A DNA stretch of 5,100 nt from Bacillota bacterium (GTDB lineage Bacteria; Bacillota; Clostridia; Oscillospirales; Ruminococcaceae), in the NCBI GenBank assembly GCA_023456995.1, contig JAEWNU010000246.1:1-5100 (forward strand). The letters run 5' to 3'. Positions 1 through 5,100 of the stretch are shown here, in pieces. The position numbers and the translations under genes are program-made. How positions within the stretch are numbered: the first letter of the stretch is position 1; each line of letters starts with the position of its first letter. Under the pieces are notes generated by a model. The model was not told where the DNA came from and did not search any database. It saw only the letters and a list, made by a program, of their open reading frames with translations.

Positions 1-641
1 GTGCCCATCTCCTTGCTGATGGTAAAATTGTCTGACAACGGCAAATAACACCCCGCCGCCACAAGCCTGCCTTGCCGAATGATCAGCGCGCCGTCATGTA
101 GAGGCGAATTGGGAAAAAATATATTCCCTAGCAACTCAGCGCTGGGGGAGGCATCAATCACCGTTCCAGTTTTGATGATTTCCCCTAGCAAGCTCTGGCG
201 CTCAAGCACAATCAGCGCCCCAATCCTGCGTTTGGAAAGAAAGGTTGCTGCTTCACCAATAGCGCCGATTGCCCGCCGCCAGCGGGAGTTGACGTCATCA
301 ATATCCACATTGCCGCCAAAAAGCTGCAGGTTTGAAAACCGGGTTCGCCCCACCTGCTCAAGTGAACGACGTAACTCAGGCTGAAAAACAATTAACAGCG
401 CCAACGCACCGTATTGGAACACATAACGAATCAAAAAGCTTAATGAACGCATCTGTGCGAAAGAAGCGACCGCATAAACACCAACCAGTACGGCTAAACC
501 CTTCACCAGCTGCATGGCACGGGTTTCACGCACCAGACGAATGGCCTGATACATTAAATAGGCCACAACAATAATATCTAAAAAATCTGAAATGCCAAAG
601 GAATTTAGTATTCCCTGTATGTCATAAATCAGGTTGTCCAC
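1..641 (-). CDS. cdaA: Membrane diadenylate cyclase CdaA (DAC domain), 3' end outside window
   Basis: The encoded enzyme condenses two ATP into cyclic di-AMP at the cytoplasmic membrane. The 213 complete codons visible here show the CdaA plan: three hydrophobic segments at about residues 18-35, 46-62 and 70-87, then the FQPELRRSLEQ signature (86-96) leading into the DAC domain. Inside the domain are the KRRIGALIVLER strand (137-148), the LLGNIFFPNSPLHDGA segment with the nucleotide-binding DGA at 183-185, and AAGCYLPLS (195-203). The window ends in the EMGT that opens the second catalytic motif (GTRHR in the family), so those residues lie just outside. The closest family member by memory is Bacillus subtilis CdaA (about 270 residues), so roughly 60 residues are missing. 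The start is GTG: the frame has an upstream stop at 663-665, no ATG before residue 30, and an AGAGGA site 9 bases ahead. In Firmicutes cdaA is usually followed by cdaR/ybbR and glmM, which would lie beyond the left edge. The family assignment is firm. Confidence 0.96.
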   Translation of the reverse strand, partial: MDNLIYDIQGILNSFGISDFLDIIVVAYLMYQAIRLVRETRAMQLVKGLAVLVGVYAVASFAQMRSLSFLIRYVFQYGALALLIVFQPELRRSLEQVGRTRFSNLQLFGGNVDIDDVNSRWRRAIGAIGEAATFLSKRRIGALIVLERQSLLGEIIKTGTVIDASPSAELLGNIFFPNSPLHDGALIIRQGRLVAAGCYLPLSDNFTISKEMG

Positions 642-650
642 ACATGCACA

Positions 651-656
651 TCCTCT
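651..656 (-). promoter_or_regulatory. Ribosome binding site fixing the GTG start of cdaA
   Basis: On the minus strand AGAGGA sits 9 bases before the GTG codon at 641-639. It is the only good Shine-Dalgarno match between the in-frame upstream stop (663-665) and the conserved protein sequence, and it supports the GTG start over any later codon. An ATG at 645-643 is in another frame and is not the start. Confidence 0.7.
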
Positions 657-684
657 GCCAAATCATTGTGAATCTACTGTGTTT

Positions 685-713
685 ATTGTACCATAATTGC
701 ATGAACATCACAA
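685..713 (-). promoter_or_regulatory. Probable sigma-A promoter of cdaA, extended -10
   Basis: On the minus strand a -35 element TTGTGA (713-708) is followed by a 17-base spacer and a -10 element TACAAT (690-685). The spacer ends in TGG, giving an extended -10 (TGN). Transcription would start near 678, leaving a leader of about 37 bases before the GTG start. It lies in the gap between the ispF stop and cdaA, so cdaA can be expressed separately from ispDF. The assignment rests on consensus matching only. Confidence 0.72.
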
Positions 714-717
714 TTAT

Positions 718-747
718 ATAAATGAAAACTTTTATCGTATCATTTAT
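718..747. repeat. AT-rich inverted repeat over the ispF stop codon
   Basis: ATAAATGA (718-725) and TCATTTAT (740-747) are perfect 8-base complementary arms separated by 14 bases. The right arm covers the ispF stop codon. The stem contains only one G-C pair and is not followed by a T-run on the minus strand, so it is at best a weak terminator or an RNA 3'-end structure. It may be chance in an AT-rich gap. Confidence 0.3.
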
Positions 748-1222
748 GATCCTGTTCAAAAATCAGGCATACCGCATGACATGCAATACCTTCTTTTTGG
801 CCCGTAAAACCCAGCCCCTCTTCGGTGGTAGCCTTTACGCTAACCTGTGTTTCAGCTATGCCGCATGCCGCAGCGATACAGCGCCGCATGTCGCCAATAA
901 ACGGGGCAAGCTTTGGAGCCTGAGCCAGCAAGGTCGCATCGATATTGCCTATGGAGTACCCATGTTCGGCCAGTAAAGTTACTACCCTTTTAAGCAGCAC
1001 GATGCTGTCCGCGCCCGCATAAGCAGCGTCACTGTCTGGAAAATGTGCTCCGATATCGCCAAGCGCAGCAGCCCCGAGCAATGCATCCATCACACTATGT
1101 ACCAAAACATCAGCGTCAGAATGCCCAAGCAACCCATGCGTATGCGGCAGCTCAACACCACCCAGAATCAGCTTTCGCCCCTCTACAAGGCGATGGACAT
1201 CATAACCATGTCCAATCCGCAT
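740..1222 (-). CDS. ispF: 2-C-methyl-D-erythritol 2,4-cyclodiphosphate synthase
   Basis: The enzyme cyclises 4-diphosphocytidyl-2-C-methyl-D-erythritol 2-phosphate to MEcPP with loss of CMP, the fifth step of the MEP isoprenoid pathway; the family forms cytoplasmic homotrimers. The 160-residue length is typical. The sequence opens with the hallmark RIGHGYDVH, giving metal ligands Asp8 and His10. The third ligand, His42, follows [11 protein letters not shown] (30-40). [11 protein letters not shown] (55-65) forms the substrate-binding loop, and the C-terminal signature [12 protein letters not shown] (130-141) is intact. No key residue is missing. The ATG lies one base beyond the ispD stop and its GGGAGGG ribosome binding site (1231-1237) is inside the end of ispD, so the two are probably co-transcribed and translationally coupled. 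The gene ends in TGA, and about 100 bases then separate it from cdaA. Confidence 0.98.
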   Translation of the reverse strand: MRIGHGYDVHRLVEGRKLILGGVELPHTHGLLGHSDADVLVHSVMDALLGAAALGDIGAHFPDSDAAYAGADSIVLLKRVVTLLAEHGYSIGNIDATLLAQAPKLAPFIGDMRRCIAAACGIAETQVSVKATTEEGLGFTGQKEGIACHAVCLIFEQDHK

Positions 1223-1223
1223 T

Positions 1224-1928
1224 TCAAAATCCCTCCCGCTGCATCAAAAACGCCTCCGCAAGGATAAAATCCTCCTCGGTGGTCAGCTTGATATTTTTAT
1301 AATCCCCCTGAGAAAACGCCACGGGCGCTCCCAGGCTCTCTATAAGCTGGCAATCATCGGAATATTCCTGACTACCTTGTGAAAATGCACGCAGATAGAG
1401 CTCTTTTTTAAATACCTGAGGCGTTTGAATCTGCATCAGTGTCTCGCGTGGCAGCGTTTCGGCAACAAAATCACCTCTTCGCCGCTTGATGGTATCCTTG
1501 GCCGGTACTGCCGCCGTGGCCGCGCCATGTCTGACTGCAACTTCTATAGCGGCTTCTATGACCTCATATGTGACAAGTGGGCGTGCTGCGTCATGAATGC
1601 AAATATACTGTGCATCAGCTGAGCAGGCGCACACCCCAGCATACACCGACTGCTGGCGTGTTGCACCACCTTTGACGATGCTTCGCAGCTTTTTATAGCC
1701 CTGGTATTTCACATCGTTAAGCAGCGCCGGAATATGTTGTTCGCGCGTGACCACCACAATTTCATCTATTAAATTACAATCTTCAAATGCATTAATGGTA
1801 TGTATCAGCACCGGCAGCCCGCACAGCTCAGCTGTAAGCTTATCAAAGCCCATGCGCACAGATGAACCACCCGCCGCAATAACGGCTGAAATTTTGCCGA
1901 AATCCCTGTTGCGCCTGGGTTTAAACAT
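1224..1928 (-). CDS. ispD: 2-C-methyl-D-erythritol 4-phosphate cytidylyltransferase
   Basis: The enzyme couples MEP with CTP to give 4-diphosphocytidyl-methylerythritol and pyrophosphate, the third MEP pathway step. The 234 residues have a Rossmann-like nucleotidyltransferase layout. The CTP-binding loop [13 protein letters not shown] (18-30) carries the conserved Arg25 and Lys30. [12 protein letters not shown] (87-98), HDAARP (112-117), PAKDTIK (142-148), QTPQ (168-171) and the C-terminal [13 protein letters not shown] (209-221) are all present, so it should be active. A basic lead of about 12 residues ([12 protein letters not shown]) precedes the first strand. The ATG at 1928 is chosen because the next Met (26) lies inside the CTP loop and because AAAGGAAG sits 7 bases upstream (1935-1942). 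The stop is one base from the ispF start. Directly upstream lies an intrinsic terminator, so expression may depend on read-through or attenuation. Confidence 0.97.
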   Translation of the reverse strand: MFKPRRNRDFGKISAVIAAGGSSVRMGFDKLTAELCGLPVLIHTINAFEDCNLIDEIVVVTREQHIPALLNDVKYQGYKKLRSIVKGGATRQQSVYAGVCACSADAQYICIHDAARPLVTYEVIEAAIEVAVRHGAATAAVPAKDTIKRRRGDFVAETLPRETLMQIQTPQVFKKELYLRAFSQGSQEYSDDCQLIESLGAPVAFSQGDYKNIKLTTEEDFILAEAFLMQREGF

Positions 1929-1943
1929 AGCGTACTTCCTTTC

Positions 1944-1977
1944 AAAAAAGCCTGCCCTACAATCTGCAAGACAGGCT
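1944..1977 (-). terminator. Intrinsic terminator directly upstream of the ispD ribosome binding site
   Basis: Read on the minus strand, AGCCTGTCTT (1977-1968) pairs with AGGGCAGGCT (1958-1949) in a 10-pair stem with two G-U pairs and a 9-base loop. A run of T continues to 1944. The ispD Shine-Dalgarno begins about two bases further on. It may simply end the divIVA transcript, but its position against the ispD start leaves no room for an ispD promoter between them, which suggests partial read-through or regulated termination. Confidence 0.75.
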
Positions 1978-2015
1978 AATCTTTATTTTTAAAAAAGCAA
2001 CTTCTTAATCAGCCT
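1973..2015 (-). promoter_or_regulatory. Possible antiterminator pairing in the ispD leader
   Basis: On the minus strand AGGCTGATT (2015-2007) can pair with GATTAGCCT (1981-1973) over nine pairs, two of them G-U. The second segment includes five bases of the 5' arm of the ispD-proximal terminator, so the two structures exclude each other, as in a transcription attenuator. No known riboswitch or T-box consensus was recognised, and a ligand or trigger cannot be read from the sequence. The loop between the arms is A/T-rich (25 bases), so the pairing is less stable than the terminator. It could be chance. Confidence 0.35.
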
Positions 2016-2026
2016 TCCAAGCACCT

Positions 2027-2051
2027 CAGAACTGCTGTGCTGCTCGTTCTG
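2027..2051 (-). repeat. Hairpin in the divIVA-ispD intergenic region
   Basis: CAGAAC (2027-2032) and GTTCTG (2046-2051) form a perfect six-pair stem with a 13-base loop. It lies between the DivIVA stop and the ispD attenuator-like elements and could be a leader or 3'-UTR stem. No T-run follows. The rest of the gap from 2052 to 2109 shows nothing convincing beyond a six-pair stem (2092-2097 with 2106-2111) touching the DivIVA stop codon. Confidence 0.35.
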
Positions 2052-2109
2052 TGACTTTATGCTTTATGAAAACTTAACCTCGCCGCCGACGGAAGCTCTT
2101 TCCGAAGCT

Positions 2110-2928
2110 TCAAATCGTTGCGGCGCCGCGAAAAAATTGTTGCTGGGGCAACTTGTTTTCTCTTTGCGCTTTGTCACAAGGTAGTGGCGGCAAATCTTGC
2201 GATGGTGCCTCCTGTTCAGCCTTTGCAGCCCGTGCCACCTCATCAATAACTTCGTCTGCACCGGGAACAACCTCAAGCAGCATATGGTCTATTTCGTCAA
2301 GCCGCGTGGTAAAGCTCTTCATTAAATCTTCAAGTTGAACGCGAACAGTGGAAATCTCATTGCGCATCAGCGACATTTCGGCGGTGATCTTCTGGCTGGC
2401 CGTGACGGCATTATTCTTGATCTGCTCCGCCTGCGCCTGCGCCTGTGCAACTGTATCTGCTGCACGCTGGTTCGCGTCTAAAATAATATCGCCAATCTGC
2501 GCCGAGACATCTTCATAACGCTTGGCCTTATATTCATAATTCTGTAGTTGCACAACAAGCTGTCGGTTCTGATCCTTTTGTTGCTGCAACTCTTTTTCGC
2601 GCTCGATCTGGCGCAGCTTTTGCTGGCTGACCTCGTTGCGCAGTGACTCCACCGTGCCGGTCAGCTCGCGAATTCTTCCACCGCGCTCTTCGAGCTGGCG
2701 TTCCATCTCGGTTATTTTGACCTCAAAACTGGAAACCTGTTCTGAAAGCTGATTTCGAGCGGTAGAAACCTCGTTGATATGCTCGGCCAGTTCTTGTGCC
2801 ATTGTCCGGTTTTGCTTCCGGAGCTTGTCAATATAAGTCAATACCTCTTTCTTTTCAAAACCACCAAAAAAGCTGGTTCTAAGCAACACCTTTTCGTCGC
2901 CATAAAGAGTCAGGTCTAATTCGGCCAT
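2110..2928 (-). CDS. DivIVA-family coiled-coil protein
   Basis: DivIVA-family proteins are cytoplasmic coiled-coil scaffolds that gather at curved membrane or division sites and recruit division, wall-growth or segregation factors. Here the family's N-terminal motif appears as SFFGGFEKKEVLTYIDKL (residues 19-36), corresponding to the SFRGYDEDEVNEFL region of Bacillus DivIVA. Heptad-rich, Gln/Glu/Arg-rich helix follows from about 32 to 135. Next is the second conserved helical block, YEDVSAQIGDIILDANQRA and the Ala/Gln-rich stretch after it (138-180), and a further helix to about 219. The tail from 236 is Pro/Gln-rich and probably disordered. At 272 residues it is longer than Bacillus DivIVA (about 164). 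The Arg that follows the conserved Phe and binds membrane in Bacillus is Gly22 here. The start has GGGAGGAA six bases ahead, and a strong promoter lies upstream. It could be a divergent paralogue rather than the polar DivIVA, so no gene symbol is given. Confidence 0.82.
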   Translation of the reverse strand: MAELDLTLYGDEKVLLRTSFFGGFEKKEVLTYIDKLRKQNRTMAQELAEHINEVSTARNQLSEQVSSFEVKITEMERQLEERGGRIRELTGTVESLRNEVSQQKLRQIEREKELQQQKDQNRQLVVQLQNYEYKAKRYEDVSAQIGDIILDANQRAADTVAQAQAQAEQIKNNAVTASQKITAEMSLMRNEISTVRVQLEDLMKSFTTRLDEIDHMLLEVVPGADEVIDEVARAAKAEQEAPSQDLPPLPCDKAQRENKLPQQQFFRGAATI

Positions 2929-2972
2929 CTCAGGTTCCTCCCACCTGCAAAATAATTGGACTTTACACTTGT

Positions 2973-3001
2973 ATTATAGCATTTTATCCTGTATTAACCA
3001 A
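2973..3001 (-). promoter_or_regulatory. Strong sigma-A-type promoter of the DivIVA gene
   Basis: On the minus strand TTGGTT (3001-2996) is followed by exactly 17 bases and a consensus TATAAT (2978-2973). TGC immediately precedes the -10, giving an extended -10 element. Transcription would begin near 2966, about 37 bases before the ATG at 2928, with the GGGAGGAA ribosome binding site at 2942-2935. It probably also supplies transcripts reaching ispD and ispF, since no clear promoter was found in front of them. Confidence 0.8.
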
Positions 3002-3025
3002 GGGCATTTTGTCATTTATTTATGG

Positions 3026-3042
3026 AATATTGAGTCAATATT
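3026..3042. repeat. Perfect 17-bp palindrome upstream of the divIVA promoter (operator candidate)
   Basis: AATATTGA and TCAATATT are perfect 8-base arms around a single central G at 3034. The site lies 3 bases past the lipoprotein stop codon and 24 bases upstream of the divIVA -35 element, centred about 68 bases before the predicted start of transcription. The compact symmetry resembles a binding site for a dimeric regulator more than a terminator: as RNA it would have almost no loop, and no T-run follows on either strand. The regulator is unknown. Confidence 0.4.
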
Positions 3043-3045
3043 GTA

Positions 3046-4605
3046 TTAGGCTCGGCTACCACCCCATTCCACCATCGCAAAGCCGGTGCGTTGCCACGGA
3101 ACAAGTGTCTGGGGCAAAACCTTTACAGGTTGTTTCAGACTCTTGTAAACCATGTGCACGCGCAAAATGCTGTCTGGCACGGGTGTAACCGAAAGTGGCG
3201 CCAGTGCCTCGTATTGCTCCGTTGAAAAGCTGATAAGATTATAAGGATTCCGACACATTTCCGGAGCCCAGTAAGTGATAAAATCATTATATTCGCGGGG
3301 CGTCAACCCCATATAGGCTAGCTTTTCACGCAGAAAAGCTTCGGTGTCGCTCCCTTTGATCACAAAGCCCTCGGATAAATTCCAATCGACCTTCTTGTCG
3401 CCTTCCCAGAATAGATAGTAATGTTGGCTACCGTCCTTTAAATTGGTTAGTGTGCCATCCGGTTCGGCTCGAACGCGCCAGCCATTTTGATACGTGGGAT
3501 AGGTGTAGGTCAGATCTTCCGAAGGATAGCCCAGTATCACGGTGACGTTGGTCGGCTGCTCTGGGTAGAGATAGATCACCGGCTTGGCGCAACTTGGGTT
3601 TGCAACCGGTACCCCGGGTATTTGCATCGGCTCAGGCGGTGCTATTTCATCGATCCGGTCGTGGATATCCTGCGCGATCATCTTAAAGGGATACACCACT
3701 CCGCTGCGCAACTCGTCCGGCATGTGGGAGGCCAAGGTCTTACCACCTAGCCAAAAACTGATGTTGTCTCCGTCAATAAAGCAGACACCGTAAGCATAAC
3801 TGTCAATAGTCAGCGCGTACGCGACGGTGCTTTCGGGCGAAAATTTCTGAGCTAAAAGCTGTGCCTCCACCCCTGCCGTCATCGTCAAAGAACTGCGATA
3901 GCGGTAGTCTCCCACATCAAAGCGTTTTGGCGAATTGATATATGCTGTCTTCTCACCCTGTTCTTCCGACAAAGGATGATGATAAAGGCTTGCGATTCCC
4001 TCTCCAAAATAATTATCTGTCCCGGCATAGTTGAGCAGTACGCCTACATCCCCTTGATTTCGCATGAAATATTTGCTGAAAAGGTTAGCTGGCGGTGAAG
4101 GGCTTTTATCAAGATTGCAATAGATGTCTGAAACATCAGTAGGTGAAATCTCCCAAAGTGTATACGCAAATTGGTCACGCAACGCCAAATCTCCAAGTCC
4201 CTCCAGCCTATATTGCTCTAAAGCTGGATAGGCGTCGTAAAAGCTCTCATACGCCGCGGGCCAGCTCTGCGTTGCGGGTTTTGAGGACATGAAACGCTCA
4301 TCAGCAAGAGCCGCCGTGGTCACCTGCGCCAGTGCTTGGCCGTCGGTCGTGGGGGTTTTCTCAGTAGAAGCTTTCAGCGCAACCGCCTCTGACCCGCTAT
4401 CTGACGACGAGGATGATGCAGCTGTTTCAAATGCCTGCGAAGCCTTAACTGGGCCACCCATTTCGCTTTCAACTGGCTGTGACATGCTGTTGGATACCGA
4501 CGAAACATCTGCGGCATTAACGGACGACAACACATCTGAACTGTTTTCCCCTGCACATCCCGTAAGAATTATAATCGCAAGGCTTAAACCCAATAAACGT
4601 TTCAT
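3046..4605 (-). CDS. Uncharacterised lipoprotein with C-terminal KPVIYLYP domain
   Basis: This is a predicted membrane-anchored extracellular protein of 519 residues with no function I can assign. A lipoprotein signal peptide is clear: Lys-Arg, hydrophobic core 4-14, and lipobox LTGC with the acylated Cys17. Residues 18-105 are a Ser/Ala/Thr/Glu-rich spacer typical of a flexible wall-spanning tether. A folded region covers about 110-320, and after a Pro-rich link (323-337) comes a conserved block with CAKPVIYLYPE (339-349), YPTYQNGWRV (369-378), PDGTL (382-386), YYLFWEG (396-402), ITYWAPEM (443-450) and the closing GFAMVEWGG (508-516). I recall the KPVIYLYP/FWEG/VEWGG pattern from bacterial hypothetical proteins, but no characterised member. 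Four Cys remain outside the signal peptide (163, 275, 339, 451). The ATG has AGGAGG 7 bases upstream (4613-4618). The gene is single, ends in TAA just before a palindrome, and is divergent from the Nim-like gene. Confidence 0.85.
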   Translation of the reverse strand: MKRLLGLSLAIIILTGCAGENSSDVLSSVNAADVSSVSNSMSQPVESEMGGPVKASQAFETAASSSSSDSGSEAVALKASTEKTPTTDGQALAQVTTAALADERFMSSKPATQSWPAAYESFYDAYPALEQYRLEGLGDLALRDQFAYTLWEISPTDVSDIYCNLDKSPSPPANLFSKYFMRNQGDVGVLLNYAGTDNYFGEGIASLYHHPLSEEQGEKTAYINSPKRFDVGDYRYRSSLTMTAGVEAQLLAQKFSPESTVAYALTIDSYAYGVCFIDGDNISFWLGGKTLASHMPDELRSGVVYPFKMIAQDIHDRIDEIAPPEPMQIPGVPVANPSCAKPVIYLYPEQPTNVTVILGYPSEDLTYTYPTYQNGWRVRAEPDGTLTNLKDGSQHYYLFWEGDKKVDWNLSEGFVIKGSDTEAFLREKLAYMGLTPREYNDFITYWAPEMCRNPYNLISFSTEQYEALAPLSVTPVPDSILRVHMVYKSLKQPVKVLPQTLVPWQRTGFAMVEWGGSRA

Positions 4606-4650
4606 AAGTAATCCTCCTAAAGATGTATTTTTAGGAATCTCTTTCCAGTA

Positions 4651-4679
4651 AGTGTATCATGGGAGGCAAATTGTTGCAA
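4651..4679 (-). promoter_or_regulatory. Probable promoter of the lipoprotein gene
   Basis: On the minus strand TTGCAA (4679-4674), a 17-base spacer and TACACT (4656-4651) form a moderate sigma-A-type promoter, helped by TGA directly before the -10. Transcription would start near 4644, giving a leader of about 39 bases that contains the AGGAGG ribosome binding site. Both hexamers match consensus at only four of six positions. Confidence 0.5.
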
Positions 4680-4717
4680 TCACTACACTAGAAAACTCTT
4701 AAAGCCCACTTTATTCC

Positions 4718-4746
4718 TTGTGATTTTCCTCATTCAATGATAAACT
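4718..4746 (+). promoter_or_regulatory. Possible promoter of the Nim-like gene
   Basis: TTGTGA (4718-4723), 17 bases and TAAACT (4741-4746), with TGA just before the -10, form a weak extended -10 promoter. The leader would be short (about 18 bases), since the GGAGG ribosome binding site is at 4757-4761. The same TTGTGA -35 with a 17-base spacer and TGN is found before cdaA. The short leader lowers confidence. Confidence 0.42.
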
Positions 4747-4771
4747 GCTGCTATATGGAGGTGCTAAGAAT

Positions 4772-5100
4772 ATGAGAAGAAAAGACCGCGAAGTCACAGA
4801 ACCCGCAGCATTATTAGAAATAATTAGGGAATGTAAAATTTGCCGAATTGCAATGCAGGATGAACAGGGACTTTATATCGTTCCACTTAATTTTGGCTAC
4901 GAATTTGACGATGGCAAGCTAACGCTCTATTTTCATTCTGCTAAAGAAGGACGTAAAATCGATATTCTTTCAAAGGCCCCTATTGTCGCATTTGAAATGG
5001 ATTGCAGCCATCAGCTGATCGAGTCCGAGATTGCCTGCCGCAACGGATACGCTTATAAGAGCATCATCGGCAACGGCAGCGCCAGCCTGATAGATGATAC
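4772..5100 (+). CDS. Pyridoxamine 5'-phosphate oxidase-like flavoprotein, NimA/Nim-related, 3' end outside window
   Basis: The visible 109 codons match the small FMN-binding split-barrel family that includes 5-nitroimidazole reductases (NimA) and many uncharacterised redox proteins. The start MRRKDREVTE is the typical opening of the clostridial members. YIVPLNFGYEFDDGKLTLYFHSAKEGRK (35-62) is the family signature region, with His55 and the SAKEGRK loop expected near the flavin phosphate. IVAFEMD (71-77) is the next core strand, and IGNGSASLIDD (99-109) begins the following barrel strand. Full-length relatives are about 150-160 residues, so roughly a third is missing. The ATG is supported by GGAGG 10 bases upstream (4757-4761). 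The gene diverges from the lipoprotein gene, with 166 bases between the two starts. Family membership is secure. Nitroimidazole reduction or resistance cannot be inferred, since most relatives in anaerobes have unknown substrates. Confidence 0.9.
   Translation, partial: MRRKDREVTEPAALLEIIRECKICRIAMQDEQGLYIVPLNFGYEFDDGKLTLYFHSAKEGRKIDILSKAPIVAFEMDCSHQLIESEIACRNGYAYKSIIGNGSASLIDD

Noticed and set aside
79..384. Plus-strand open frame of 101 codons across cdaA.
   Set aside because: It is antisense to strongly conserved CdaA sequence, and the translation shows no family features.
1991..2040. A second terminator ending in the T-run at 1991-1996, using AGCAGTT with AGTTGCT on the minus strand.
   Set aside because: The seven-pair stem has two adjacent G-U pairs and a loop of about 27 bases, so it should be unstable. 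It remains only a theoretical alternative fold of the leader.
2092..2111. Six-pair stem GAAGCT/AGCTTC overlapping the DivIVA stop codon, as a terminator.
   Set aside because: The sequence after it is GC-rich with no T-run, and the arms include a HindIII-type palindrome that pairs with itself easily. The terminator at 1944-1977 is far better.
2131..2152. Terminator-like hairpin inside the 3' end of the DivIVA gene (GTTGC/GCAAC arms followed by a T-run on the minus strand).
   Set aside because: The stem is only five pairs with a four-base loop and lies inside coding sequence that continues for several conserved-length codons. It is more likely chance from the Leu-Pro-Gln-Gln-Gln-Phe-Phe codons.
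4289..4651. Plus-strand open frame of 120 codons overlapping the lipoprotein start.
   Set aside because: It is antisense to the Ser/Ala-rich spacer of a well-supported gene. It has no good ribosome binding site or recognisable motif, and repetitive spacer codons keep the opposite frame open.
4700..4713. TAAAG/CTTTA inverted repeat in the lipoprotein-Nim gap.
   Set aside because: The stem has five mostly A-T pairs with no T-run or partner site, as expected by chance.

Overview
The window looks like chromosome from a Gram-positive, Clostridia-type Firmicute, possibly of the ruminococcal/oscillospiral branch. The evidence is strong purine-rich ribosome binding sites (AGGAGG, GGGAGG), sigma-A-type promoters with extended -10 elements, a DivIVA-family coiled-coil gene, a membrane diadenylate cyclase of the CdaA type, a Ser-rich lipoprotein, the MEP isoprenoid pathway and moderate base composition. 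No mobile element, CRISPR array, tRNA or rRNA was seen. The organism call is inference from gene content.

Layout: five genes are on the minus strand and one on the plus strand. In minus-strand transcription order (high to low coordinates) they are an uncharacterised 519-residue lipoprotein with a C-terminal KPVIYLYP domain (3046-4605), a DivIVA-like protein (2110-2928), ispD (1224-1928), ispF (740-1222) and the start of cdaA (1-641, running off the left edge). Diverging from the lipoprotein on the plus strand is the start of a pyridoxamine-phosphate-oxidase/Nim-like flavoprotein (4772-5100, running off the right edge).

Transcription units: promoter-like sequences precede cdaA, the DivIVA gene, the lipoprotein gene and the Nim-like gene. 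ispD and ispF are one base apart and have no convincing promoter of their own. The 181-base gap upstream of ispD ends in an intrinsic terminator whose U-tract lies only a few bases from the ispD ribosome binding site. The 5' arm of that terminator can also pair with an upstream segment, as in an attenuator. ispDF expression may therefore depend on controlled read-through from the divIVA unit.

Functional theme (inference): IspD and IspF make isoprenoid precursors, which feed the undecaprenyl lipid carrier for wall synthesis. CdaA makes c-di-AMP, which governs turgor and wall homeostasis. DivIVA-family proteins organise wall growth or division. The lipoprotein would sit on the outer face of the membrane. 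The minus-strand cluster therefore leans toward the cell envelope, although most of these are ordinary housekeeping genes. The least explained items are the KPVIYLYP lipoprotein, the ispD leader and a 17-bp palindrome upstream of the divIVA promoter.
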